DNA of 64,000 nucleotides from Physcomitrium patens (taxonomy: Eukaryota; Streptophyta; Bryopsida; Funariales; Funariaceae): contig NC_037270.1 of the NCBI RefSeq assembly GCF_000002425.4, positions 1,347,617 through 1,411,616 on the forward strand, read 5' to 3'. Shown here piece by piece: positions 25,332-38,075 of this stretch (the first letter of the stretch is position 1; every line of letters starts with the position of its first letter). Below the pieces are notes generated by a model. The model was given only the letters and a program-made list of their open reading frames with translations. It was not told the DNA's origin and ran no database searches. Both the position numbers and the translations under genes were made by a program.

Positions 25332-26700
25332 TACTTATGTTGTATTTACTTTTTTATAAAGATCATTCCTACAAGTAAGTTTTTAGTTGCAGATCATTTT
25401 GTTTTTTCATTCAATGTGGAGGCACAAAAAATCACCTTATGTCTATTGTCTTTTATTGAAATCACCCTTGTTAGCTAATCAACTTGCTTATTTTTTATCT
25501 TTAGCTATGGCATACTAAAAATAATATCATATTTGAGCTTTGTTACTTTAAACTTCTTTCTCAAGGCATAGGTATCATTTAATCTCAAGGTTTTTTTTTT
25601 CACATGTCTCACTTTATACATTCTCTTAGTCATGAGTTAGATATATACTTTTTAATTTGATCATCTTGATTTTAATTCCAAATTGGTCAATAATCTTAGT
25701 CAAGATGCAATTTTTTGTAGAACTAGAAGCTATAAGTACTTCACATGGTTGTCATCTTAGTTGACTTGCTAGACAAATCAGTCGACCCTTCTTATAATTG
25801 TTGAAGGTCATATTATTTGTCTTTGAGACACAACAACTATCTCCAATATTAGCCCTTGATAGTTTTATTGGAAGCCTCTGCACTCCTAACTACTTCTTTA
25901 AATATTTGTCAATTTCTTAATTCCACCTCTTGCTGAACCACAAGTTTCAATCTTCATACAAATTGATTGATCATCTTTGTCTCTAAAACATTATCAATTT
26001 GGAGACATAAGAATTTGAATTAAAATACATAATCTTACCCAAACCTCAATTGTATAAGGTTATCTAATTGATTGTGTACTAACTTCTATACATTGATGGA
26101 TCAAAATTGATTCCTAAGTTTGGTCTCTAACTCTTTCTACTTACAAAATCCACCTTAGACTCTACAGTTTTGAGTTCGATGTTGCTACCAAATGGTTGTC
26201 TCATCTTTTGAATAGCTAGTTGCATACATAATTTTTTAAGTGGTGCTTGCCTCAGATACTTGGAAATATTGTTACATGCTAAAGAGTCATTGAAATACAT
26301 CTTCTTATCTTGTAATTCTAGAATTTGTTTCGGCCTTGCTTAATTTCAGCCTAGCAGATGTCAACTCCCTTATTTTAAAAGCTTCTATTTGTCCTTACAA
26401 AGTAGCTATCTAATCTAAGAAGTATTGTACTTGAGCCTCCACCTAGGATGGCTCCGCCCTATCTTCCATACTGCAATTTGCTTACAAAACTTTGCTATCA
26501 TAATACCTTCTACATTTTCAATTTACTTCATAAAAATAGCTCATAGTAGCTTCAAAATAATAATTAGTATGACCACAACAATTGACCTTTAACTAGACAG
26601 TGGCTACTATTCAAATGAATCTATGATTACAAGGAATTTTTTGTCATAGATCTTTTAGTTAATCTTGATTATTATCACTGACATACATATTTACTCCAAT
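25191..26700 (-). pseudogene. Probable decayed gag/protease portion of the Ty3/gypsy element
   Basis: Position between LTR copy C and the reverse transcriptase relic predicts gag and protease here. I could not recognise a zinc knuckle or a DTGA protease motif, so the call rests on context. An (AT)16 microsatellite lies at 25296-25328. Confidence 0.4.
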
Positions 26701-27961
26701 AGTTACTTATATTTTATAAATAAATAAAAATATTTTATTATAAAAGAGCTTAATTAAAAAGATATAGTAATAAAATAAAAATAAGAAGGTAATAAAACCT
26801 TAAAGTGTTAGAATTATCTTTTATGAAAACCGGTTTTACTTATATTATATGGCCTTTAACAAGGCAAAGCAAGGTGGATTAGAAAAATAAAAGATATGGG
26901 CATATAGAAAGTGGAGTTTGAGAGTGGAGTAAATTAGGCTTTTTTGAGAATTAATTTTGAAGAATTTGAGTTTATAATGACATTATAAGAGATTTTCAAA
27001 GTCAATAATTTTTTAGATGACTTTGGTTTTTGTGAAATAAAATAGGATTGACATTTTAGACAATTTTGTGAGTTTTGTAACAAATATACAAGTGAAAATT
27101 TTTAGATTTGTAAGTGTAATTGTGCTAAATTTGTATTATAAATTTAAACTTAATTGAACAATTATGTTGAAGGTTATTAAAATTTAAGTAGGTTGTGGTT
27201 TCAAAAATTGGAATTTAAGGATTAATGAGAGTTTCTAAGATCTTTAACAATTTGTCAAATTATTAAAATATAATTTATCTATACAAATAATAGACTTGAT
27301 TTCTAATATTCATGTGAATTTTGAGAAAAAATCAATGGTTTAAAAATGAAATATTGGTATTGAGAGACTAACATCAAGGTTGGAGAATAAGGCCACCAAC
27401 ATCCAAATGGATAATCTTACATTTCTCTCAATTGGGAAGTGTAATTGATCTCATTTTTCTTGAGCTTCTTTTCAATTGAGTTTTTAAGAATTATGCAAAT
27501 TTTGAGTTGATTAACAATTCAATTATTACTTATTGAGATTTCAATCTGTTGTAGGTTTTATTAAGAGTTTATTTAGAATTTTGGATTTGATTTGCTTGGT
27601 CAAGAATTTAAAGTTTGTTTACAATATATTTAGGATTTGTTTAAAGCTTAGATAGGATTTATTAGAGTTTCATTAGATCTAGGATTTGGTTAGGATTTTA
27701 TTAGGATTTGGTGAAGATTTCATTATTCTTTGATCTAGGATTTGATAAAGATTTAAGATTTATTTAGAATTGATTTAGAACATAATTAAGATTTGATTTA
27801 GAATTTGGTTAGAGTTGGTTTAGGATTTTATTAATATTTGGTTAAGATTGGTTTAGAATTTCATTAGGATTTATTGAAGGTTATACTAAGATTTGATTAG
27901 AATTTAATTAAGGTTTTTAATTTTAATATTTATTTAATATTTCTTTGATATATCTTTAATA

Positions 27962-27999
<38 letters not shown>

Positions 28000-28235
28000 G
28001 TGATTAATTTATGATTAATTTAAGATTAATTTATGATTTTTTTATGTTTCTTTTAGAAGTTCTTTAAGTCTCTTTTGAAGTTTAATTAAAGATTGATTAC
28101 TATTGTTATAACTTAATTAAATTTTATTTAAGATTCTATTAGAGATATTAAGAACTTTTTATTGCAAGTTTCATTTTATCTTCCACAATCAAGTGCTCGA
28201 TGCATTCTCAAGCAAACTTTACAAAAATACAATAG
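26700..28235 (-). repeat. Diverged Ty3/gypsy LTR, copy C
   Basis: This is the third copy, with AGGTAATAAAACCTT near its left end and TCCACAATCAAGTGCTCGATGCATTCTCAAG at its right end. Read on the minus strand it would be the 5' LTR of the element whose reverse transcriptase lies at 24290-25190. It contains an ATT microsatellite at about 27964-27998. Borders are approximate. Confidence 0.6.
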
Positions 28236-30284
28236 TAATAAGTAGATACTCAAGAAGATTCATGATTTTGGCTAAACCAGATAAGTTTTAACCTCTTATA
28301 AGATGTTTTGGATGGTGAACCAATCTTAAAAATTACAAGAAGTAATATTGTATATAGAAGTATTCACACACAAGGAGAAATAATTATAGACTAGTTTCTT
28401 ATTTTCATCTTCACATATATAAATATACTATTTGATACACTTACACTACAATGTATTATTTTGCATTATATCTCAAAATACAAAAATTATATTAGTTAAA
28501 ATATATAATTTATTATGCACAAATACAAGTACATTTTTATTTCAATTTTTTAAAGATCTTAAGTTTTAATATCAGAAACCTAAATGTTAATAAAAATGTG
28601 AATTATAATGGCACATTTTACACACACACTATTTCATAAAACATATGGTATTCAACTTCATAGTTAATCAGGCTTAAAACATATGTGTTTATAAGAAAAT
28701 AAAACTAAATAAAAAAATCAAATCTTTTTTCTTTAAATCAGAATCATTTAAATGAAAACATTGTCTTTTAGTACATAATTCATATTATTCTACCTCAAAT
28801 ATCAAATTTTATTCTTAAAGTTACTTTATTTCTTTAAATATTTTTAGATATTATAAATCCTACTTGTACTTGGTATTACATAAATAAAATAAGTATTATA
28901 AATATTTTATGATGTAATTTTTAAAATAAATATAAAATATCATAAGTACTTCAATGTTGTATTTTTATTTTTTTTGTTGTATTCACCAATTAATATGATA
29001 GCATCAATAATTCCTATAAGTTTTTTGAGTTGAAATAATACAATCTTTTATGAAGACTTTGTTCCATTTTCTAATAAAAAGCTGACTTTAAGTAGGATTT
29101 GAGTCAATATTATCCAAAGATTGAATTTTTTATACTTCTTTTATATTCAAGAGTTTGGCATGAAAGAAAGATATTGCTAATGCCACTCCAATTTTTGCTA
29201 ATATCACCACAACTTACTACCTACTTGACATATTTTTTTAAGATTTTTTTGTCTGTTTAATTTTTTGTGTATATATATAGATATAGATATTGAACAATTC
29301 ACTTTATCTATGATAGAAACAATCAACAAAATTGGAAGAAAGCTAAGATTATCTGATTTTAGGTAACTAAAATATGTAATTATGTCATTTCAATTAAATC
29401 TCATCTTTTTTATCTCAATTATTTCAATACATTATACTATGTTTTTCACTTACTTATAAATGAATTTTGATATGATTTTTTTTTAATTTTCCGCATTTTT
29501 TAAAATAACCTAAAATTTAGTTTTATTAAATTATAAATCTGAAGTCATGCATTCAAAAATTTATAAAAATTTCACACAAAGAAAAAGAAAATGTTAGATA
29601 TTCATAAGTACATAGAAAGAGAGATACAAATGTGTAGTTTTCATTATAAAACTCCACATTTTTAAAATTAAATGTGTTTTTTCTATTTTAATACTAATGT
29701 AAATGCTTTCTAAAAATATGAAAGATAAGAAAAAGATCTTATACTTTTTTACCGAAAAAAAATTAATATAAGCTTACCAAATCAAAAATCAAATCTGGTG
29801 TTTAGATATGTAGTCTTTCATGATAAATTCCATGTTTTAAGGTATTAACATCAACACCAATGTAATAAAATAAATAGAAATAAAAATATATAAAATACCT
29901 TAAGATACAGACATGACCACTTTGAAAGGTTGGAATGAAACATGAAAACTACTTGTTCAAAGAGAATTGAAGGAGTACCATCATGTGAACAAAAAATTGT
30001 GAATTACTGAAGATATGATATACATTAAATATAGAGTTTTAATTTATTTTATTATATTTTCAAATACATATATCACAGATTTACCACTTTTAAAGTGCAA
30101 GCATAAGAATTTTGATAGTACGTTGTGGTTAAAAAATACATACAAAATAAGTATAAACATGCAAGACATAGGTGCACATTTTTTCAACTTTATTGTTTAT
30201 TAATTCTCTCATCCGTGTTTATCTAAAAGTATGTTTTAATCTAAAATCTCATGGTATCAAATTCTACTACACAATAAAAATAAA

Positions 30285-30324
<40 letters not shown>

Positions 30325-31080
30325 AAAACCTAATATAACATGATTATTAACATGTCCATTTAAGATCACCATTTGATCCTAAAATTTTATTATACAAAAA
30401 CTGATTGTAGATTTTTTTTTTTTTTTTTTTTTTTTTAACGTTTTAAAGGAGTGCAGTTAAAATAAAATCAAGGTAAAATTTTAGTAACACGTAACTATAA
30501 ATATGACTTATTTTACTTGTAGTAAAAATTGACCATAAATTACATAAAAATCAACAAAATAGAATCAACATTTCTGAGTTTTAAAATATATGTGAAAGAA
30601 TTGAAATTGAGATTAAAATACATTTTTACCAAAAATAAATTACGTAACAAATTTCTACAATAAAAGTAATAATCCAAAAGCTTGGATAATGGTGCACAAT
30701 GACGTGCATAATTTGGTTGAAGTTACATAACCACTGCACAAATATACACTAACACATGCAACATGGTAAATTCAAAGGTAAAGTTGTTTTCAATCAATAT
30801 TTGTTGCCAAAAAAAATCAAACGCCATTCTTAACTTCACCTATTCTTTGTTCAAATTTGATTCAAGACCACAGTCCTCTTGCTGTTACTATTGAGACAAC
30901 TAGAAAATATGGTCTAAAATTAATCTCAAATTTTGAAAGGAAAAAGTCATGATGGACATATGCGAGTCTAATTATAATAAATACATGTATTGCATATAAT
31001 TCATTAAACAAATAATTTGTAGAATAGTACTTGCATTTCTCAGTTTTCTTTTTACATTACTCACCTCTTTTCTTGTCTCA
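28236..31080. other. AT-rich DNA without recognisable genes
   Basis: No coding frame longer than about 60 codons and no motif could be recognised. It carries a TA microsatellite (about 30291-30322) and a T run (about 30410-30436). It is probably old transposon sequence. Confidence 0.6.
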
Positions 31081-31102
31081 TATTTAATTATTGCATGATA
31101 CA

Positions 31103-31120
31103 AAACCCTAAACCCTAAAC
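31103..31120. repeat. Short interstitial telomeric repeat / telo-box
   Basis: Two and a half units of the plant telomere repeat (AAACCCT) occur in tandem where AT-rich DNA gives way to more GC-rich DNA. A single AAACCCTAA telo-box also occurs in plant promoters. This one is not close to a confirmed start. Confidence 0.75.
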
Positions 31121-32325
31121 TTAAGCCAATCAATGCTCGAAGAACCTGAAAATAGAATCCAAACTATTTTGTTCGTTGGAACTGAGATTGAGAAAAGTTC
31201 TCTTTTGGGGACGTGACAAATCCTGTGGCGTGGAAAGAAGTTACCACTGCTGCAAGGATGGATGGACAACTGGATGAATGAATACAACACTGGCGGATGG
31301 ATGAATAGGTTTATGAATCTCTTTTGGGCCACGGTTATAGGCTCTTTGCCAGCTGGAGGGATCGGAAGTTGAGGAGGAATGGAGGGAGGGCATCATCCAG
31401 CTGGCTCCTCCCGACCCCCGGCGGATCCGACGTGGACAGATGAATATATATATATATATATAGGAAACACATATAATATATGTATGTGTACGTATGTACG
31501 TATGTATTTCAAGAATGATTTCTAAGGATTGGATTTAGGTTTGGAAGATTCTCGTTTTAGAAAATGCACGCTAATTTGATTGTGACGCCACAGGACTAGA
31601 TTGGATTTAGAATTTCTTCACACTTTGAATTATTGCACTATCTTACTAGCACGTTTCTTTTCCAAAACAAATTAATTGCAACGTGACACTTGCTTTTGTT
31701 TAAAGCAAGTACATTACCATTCCATAAAATAATGTTGAATTTTGATGTTTGGTTCATAATCTTGACCTTCTTGAAGGTTATGCAATGAGACTACATTGCT
31801 TGTGTACATGCTTTATTGCACAACTAAAGAGACATTTTTTTTGATAGGAAGTGTTGGCAATTGTCTTTCACAAGTATTTTTTTTGAGAAGTTCTCAATGG
31901 CCCCAATAGTGGACAACAAATATAATTGATATGTGTGTGTGAGTGTTTCAGGATTAAGTGACTAATTTAGTCTCATAGGGACAATGCCGTAATTAACGAC
32001 TTGGCAACAGTTTAATTTCAAGAGTTTTTGTTGAGTTAATGACACTAAGCCCTAATTTGTAGTTAGTCAGTCCTCCAGCACCATTGAAGCATTTACTCTG
32101 TGAGCACAGCGAACCAGACACGTGTGTTGACTTTTCTAACAACGTGACTTTTACTTTAACTCCTCCTCTGCGAAGGAGCCGCGAAGATGCGCGGATGGGA
32201 ACTACCGACCGCTTGAAGTCCTTGGCCGGGTTGTTAAATCCTTGGATTTGCTTTCCGCGGCGCCCATCGTTACTTACATACTGCAGCAATGGCTGCGCTG
32301 GCTTCGTAAATGTAGAAATATATTC

Positions 32326-32360
<35 letters not shown>

Positions 32361-32640
32361 AGAGTTAACGTTTCTTTTCGCGGCCGTCATTCAAGGCCCG
32401 GTTTCGAACCACAAACTTGGCGGAGGAGGAGCCCCCCTTCCGTTCCCCCCCTTGTTCGCCTGGCAGTAGTAGTAGTGGATTCCCACATGGCGATAGGATC
32501 CTTGTTGTGTGTGTACAGACGTCTTTTTCTCTTTTTTTCTCATGCGGGGACGGGGGAGGGCAGTGGATTGGGACTGGGGGCAGTGGTGGGCATGACGACG
32601 ACGTTGATGATGATGAGTGAGACCAGGTAATAGATCCGCT
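31121..32640. other. Intergenic region, GC content rising, microsatellites
   Basis: No gene is supported. TA tracts lie at about 31442-31463 and 32331-32357. GC-rich low-complexity DNA occurs at 32140-32280 and 32400-32620. Open frames here are biased in composition and lack splice context or recognisable domains. Confidence 0.5.
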
Positions 32641-34444
32641 GGTCGTGTCAGCGGATGTTGGATTTATGGAGGTGGGGCCAGATTCTGTCTCTCTCACTTT
32701 CTTTCTTTCTTTCTTCCTTCTCCCAGCAAACACCTCCTCCTCCTCCACCGATGAATTGTCCCCAAAGCTGCGGCAGCAGCAGTTGTTGTTTTAGTAGTGT
32801 TGCCTGGTCCACTGCCACATCGAAGTCTACTATATATGCCGGCTTCCTGCACTCGGTGGTGAATCTGGAAGTCTGTGAAATCATCATACTGGCTCCACCA
32901 TCGTCGTCATCGCTGCATTAGCGTTTTTTTTTTTTAATATTTGATTTTCGCGTTGGTTTTTGGGTTCGATGGGTCTCGGCACTGGTTTCAGTAGTAGTTT
33001 GGTTGCTGCTGCGAGGGTCCGGAGGGTTTTCGTGAGGCCATCGAGGAGGAAGGGTTATCGTTCTCATTTGTAGTCTGGGGGAGAGCGGTGTGGAAAGTGG
33101 TTGACTTGAAAGTTGATGACGGACTGATAGGGACATGGAAACAGTCCTGAGACCGTGCGCGGAAGGATCGCAGTTGCAGTTTTATGTGTCGGGCGGTTCT
33201 GGGTAGAGTGTGGCGACGTGCTTGCACTGCTGTGCTATTTGTTTTTTGTTTTTGCGTTCGAATGTGTTCCGTTCATGTTGGAGGATATCACGCTACTTGC
33301 TGAAAGAGGCCCGAACGAGAGCCGATGGAGATCCCTTACGGTTGGATTTCGACGATTCAGTGAGTGCATTACCTTTGAAACAGCTCTCTGAGTATGTCGG
33401 TTGTGGAAGCTGGGGTTTAATGTCTGTGAAGGGACTTGGCACTTTGAAAATGTCGGTACAATGGACGTGACCTTGTCGAGGATGGTGGTAAAGGAGGACC
33501 ACGCTTATGTGGCTAGATGCTTCAGATCAGCTAATTTTGAGTTGGGCTCAACTGACAGTCCGTGATCAGAGTTTTGGAATGAGAGAATTTTGAAGTGACG
33601 GAGGCACGAATTAGAATGGCGTCAATTAGATCCTGTTCGGACGTTGGTCTTTTCTGAATCGACTCTGTTCACGAGGCCTTCTCTTCAGTCACCTCTTTGT
33701 AGTTTGTTTGGTTAGTTGTTTCCTTTGCAGCTCTCGATTATGCTCTGAGCCGATCTTTCTCGACTTGACTGGTACATCCCGCTTGCTTGTCGTGTTGGAT
33801 GTTGGCGTGCGTTCTTGAATAGGAAGAACTCTTAGTTGTAGAGTGATCCTGCCAAATGTGGGTTTCTGCTAAGGACTGGAAGGGAGCTCCTAAGAGCAAT
33901 CTTCTATGTTTTCTTTATCAAGGTGGGTTGTTCGGTGTGCGTAACGCTGTAAAGTAGGTTAGGTAGTGGAAATGTTTTTTGGAATACTATGGAATTGTGG
34001 AAGAGCTTGCTTTGGGATTTCCTGTGGGACGTGTCTGGTGGTATCAAGAGGTATCGTTTCACATGATTGCCGAGATAGCATGTAGAACGTATCCTGAGTG
34101 ATTGAATGAGAGGATAAAACCCTTAGAAGCCAATTACATATGTTACCAATTACATAGTAGCCAACGTCAAGATCAGGGCGATGATGTTTCTGTGTATCTG
34201 GGTTCAGCAGTAAGGATGATGCGATGCTGTTAATGTGTCCTGTCTACATAATTTATTGCATAAGCCTCTTGTTATGCCGTTTATGCCAAAAAGAACGAAG
34301 TATCATCATGGCTTTGTGGTGCTGTCAAGGAATCAAGCATTTACAACTGTGTTGATCCTTGATTTTCCAGGATATCAATGGGGCGTGCATAAACTTCGAT
34401 TGTGTTGAGAACTTTATAACACATTTTGTTCCCTCTCGAATAGA
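32641..34444 (+). promoter_or_regulatory. Promoter and 5' leader of the inositol 5-phosphatase gene
   Basis: CT-rich DNA at 32690-32730, with a CTTT run ending in CCCAG, resembles a plant leader. A possible leader-intron acceptor (CGAATAG) lies just before the ATG at 34445. Transcription start and leader splicing cannot be fixed from the sequence. No separate gene is recognised. Confidence 0.4.
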
Positions 34445-36814
34445 ATGGGGAATTGTGTGGGAAGACCTGATGACTACGTTCTTCACCACGGACGGAGCAA
34501 ATGGATCGTGAAGTATGGCCAGCAAGTTGTGAGAGGTTTGCTGGACTGCGAGAAAAGTAATCTGATGGCCTTTAACATAAAATATGCTGCAACCGACACC
34601 GCTTTGTCCTGCCATAGGAATCTGTACCGCAGTTGCTTTGATCCTTGTTTTCCGCTGCCGTCGGACTATAAACTGATTGACCCCAAGATTGTTGAGGAAC
34701 TTGGGGTTGAAAGAAAACCACCAAAAGCAGCGTTGGCAACGCCTGGTGTTCCGAAACCGCCTAATGGCGGCAAGAGGATGAGAAGAGAGGCAGAAAAATC
34801 CGGAACTAAACAGGTAATTTCTGCCAAAGAGATAGCTTCGTGGAAGTCGAAGACTGTTGCAAGTACTGCTGCTGATCTCGATGTGTACGTGGTGACGTGG
34901 AATATGAATAGCAAGGTGAGACTCATTGTAGTGATGGTCTTTGCTGTTCTGCTTTCCTTAGTTTTACTGCTCATACCACTTGGCTCCTCTCGCTAGAGTT
35001 GTTGGGTGACTTTAGAAGAAGTGAGGCTGTACATTCTTCGAATGTCGGTTGCATGTACTTCATTTCTTGCAGTGGTCATTTTTTATTTTATATTATTTTA
35101 TTTTGTGTTGGAAAGTGATATATCAACTGTGCTCTCCTGTTCATTCAAGACCTCAAGAAGTAATTGTTTTTTTTGCAAGTGCAGGTTCCTAGTAACTTCT
35201 CCGATCTCTTTGATTTATCTGGAGACGGCCACGATTTCTTCGTTGTTGGTCTTCAGGAAGCACCGATGTTTGATGCCAAAACTTCCATTTCTGAGATTTT
35301 GGGAGCGAAGTACTGGTGCGAATTTTATCCTTCTTGGCCGTGATGCATTCTTTCAAGTTAATTGCTCGCGGAGTGCTGACTGCAATTATCTCTGTGTGCA
35401 CTGGCGTTCACATGACCCATGTTTGGAGGTTTTGGTGAATTATTGGTTATTTGTATGTCAATGCAAAACCGTACATCATTCTTAATGCTTAGGTGGTTTT
35501 CCTGGTGCAGCTTGGTTGAGTCGTCTGTTTTAATGTCCCTTCAGCTCTTCATTTTCGCCAAAAGGTCTATTAAGCCATTTATTTCAGGTATGTAATTTCT
35601 TCATAGAAACCACTCTTTTTCAGTATTGAATCGATGCATTGTTTTGCTCGAAGATTTTCACATTTATTGATTAGTCTTATAGAAGCAGAAGTTCTGATAG
35701 TGTGCTTGTGCAATGCCAGGGGTAAAGGTGGATAAAGTTTGGGAGAAGGGTCTTGGTGGCATTGTGGGTAAACTGAAAGGAGCAGCTGCAGTGCGACTTC
35801 AGTTTGGGGACAAGTCATTACTCTTTATTACTTCTCATCTAGCTGGTAGGTTCAAAACGTATCAATTGTGCCTGTGATGAATGTCGATCGACCTACCCTT
35901 TCGGGGCATGTACATGATATTCGGTCAAGTCATTGCTCGCTGAAATAACTGGATATGTTCCGATTGCAGCTCATGAATCCAATTTGAAAACTCGCAATGC
36001 CCAATGTGCACGCATACATCAAAGCATGTTTGCAAGGTCAACATCAGTATACTCCTGTTTTCAACCTGGAACGAATACAGAGGACTTAAGCTGTCGAGTT
36101 AGAGGTTTGCCATCTAACGTTGTGGAAGAGTCCGATGTGGTAATTTGGCTCGGTGATTTGAATTACCGTGTGGAGCTACCTCGAAGTGTAGTTCAAGCCT
36201 CGATCAAGCATAATAAGCTGCAAGAGGTACGTATTTGTTTTTTGAACTCTGAAGTAGTTCACAACTTGCACGTTCCTTGATCCCACATCAGTCTCCCGTT
36301 CGCTGTTTCCTTTCCTTTATGGTATCAGATCGTGTTAGAACAGGTTGTATAAGAACTTCATCATGGCTGAAGCTTACCAGTCTCTGCTGCTGTGTTTGGC
36401 AGTTGTGGCCCAAAGACCAGTTATCTGTAGCACTGTCCAAGAATCAAGCCTTTAAAGGGTTTCGTGAAGGTCCGTTGCTTTTCGCGCCAACGTTCAAGTA
36501 TGATGTTGGAACAGACATGTATGATACAAGCCCCAAGGTTCGTTTTTGGCATTCCCCTGGTTTCTTAAGCATTCATTAGCAAGGATTATGCGTAGGATCT
36601 CGACAGGATTGAATCTTAGTGAAAAAGAGTATTCTTAAGGTTCTCAGCATGCGTATTTGCCTTGCAGGAAAGGGTACCTTCTTGGACTGATAGAATCCTT
36701 TACAAAACCAGCACTGTCAAGGCCGAGCTGCGCAGTTATGATGCAATCGGCTCCCTGAAGACTTCCGACCATCGCCCTGTCAAAGCCCATCTTACATTTA
36801 AGAACCTGTTGTGA
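34445..36814 (+). CDS. Inositol polyphosphate 5-phosphatase (complete, 447 aa, 7 exons)
   Basis: The enzyme removes the 5-phosphate from phosphoinositides or soluble inositol phosphates in a Mg-dependent reaction. Exons: 34445-34915, 35185-35315, 35511-35587, 35720-35845, 35970-36226, 36403-36537, 36668-36814. All junctions are GT-AG and keep one frame of 448 codons ending in TGA. Catalytic motifs run in order: TWNMN near residue 150, FFVVGLQEAP, SLLFITSHLAAHE, the family signature VIWLGDLNYR near 326, VPSWTDRILY near 403 (signature PSWxDRIL), and SDHRPV near the end. There is one catalytic domain and no WD40 or SAC domain. The ~145-residue N-terminal extension begins MGNCVG, which looks like a dual acylation signal. 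The exact substrate cannot be read from the sequence. Confidence 0.95.
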
Positions 36815-38075
36815 TCCAGCTACATTTTAACCTTCTTACATCGAATTTCGTCCATGGCCATCGTATTCTTATTTTATTTTTATTTTCCCTTTTACCCTTA
36901 TTGTCACAATCGAAGCCAGCAGTGGAGCTGGTTTGTTGGTGATGGAACCGATTCACTGCATTCTAAGAGATTACTGTGAATGTAAATAGACTGTGTTTAG
37001 CACGGCTCTTACGCAGAGAGATCAAAGAGCTATCTCAAGTATGATCACCATGACCTTTTGTCCCTAGCAGTCATTAGTTTGTTGTACTGATCAATTGATC
37101 AGTTGGGACACTTTGTTATAGCCAGTGTATGGAATTTAGTTATTTACCTACCGGGACATCATGGTGTGTAACAATGGATTGAATACTTATATTAATGTAT
37201 AAAGAAGTTCTAATTGAGTGGATTTGGGAAGCTACAAGCAGAAGAGATTTAACGCTAGCATTTAAACTTGCGTACCGGTAATTTGATTCATCATATAGTT
37301 TCTTCAGTGCTTGTTTCCAATACCCCACCTTCAAAAACTGCGAATCAGGTGCTCTTTCCACAAATGACACGACATGAACCCAGTGGAGAACTCGGTGAAA
37401 ACGACTCAGTACCCGCAAATGAAGATTTCGTCTGGTTGAAGATTTGTGCATTTGCCGTTTTACTGTTGAATTTCACTACAGGTGAAATGGGTGTGCTGCA
37501 TCAAGAAATGGGTCCAACAATAATAACGAGGGCCTGAGAAGTCTGCCCTTACAGTGATATCATCCCTCAATCATCGACGACTACCGCCAATTCCCACATT
37601 CTCTAATACATTTTTCTGTTTGGTACACCACACTGTTGACAAGTTAACATCAGATCTGATCGATAATGGTAAATCTGTAATTGGGGTCTGTAATCGAGAG
37701 AGCGACGTGAAATGATGATGCTCTGGCGGTGGATGGATTGGATGAGGTCGCTATTCTCCGAAACACAGTGTTTCCGTTCAGCGGATTCACAGATTGGTAA
37801 AACAAACGACTGGGTTGCTGCAAGTTGCTGTAAATCGTGAATCACGCTTAGCCTTCGTGACGCAAGAGCATTGAACTTTGCGGCTTGACTTTGAGCCTGT
37901 TCAGCATTTGAGGCTCGGAGTCTGATTGTCTCTCGTGCTCAATCCTGGGTTGCTGTGAAGGACCAATCAACATGTGGATCTCACTACTTTTTTGGAGTGT
38001 AAGTGACATTGAGGAGGAGCTCAAGGTAAAGCTATGTAAGTAAGTAGTTGTGTATGCAATCAGTTTCGTGCAGAT
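36815..38075 (+). other. 3' UTR of 5-phosphatase and leader/promoter of transporter gene
   Basis: About the first 300 bp are likely 3' UTR of the 5-phosphatase. The rest leads into the transporter start at 38076, just after TTTCGTGCAGAT, which could be a leader-intron acceptor. Several short ATG frames occur, but none is recognisable. Confidence 0.45.

Noticed and set aside
32365..33502. Overlapping open frames on both strands (for example 32365-32748, 32655-32921, 33155-33470)
   Set aside because: They are Ser/Pro- or Gly-biased and mutually overlapping, without domains. Best read as leader or promoter DNA of the 5-phosphatase gene.
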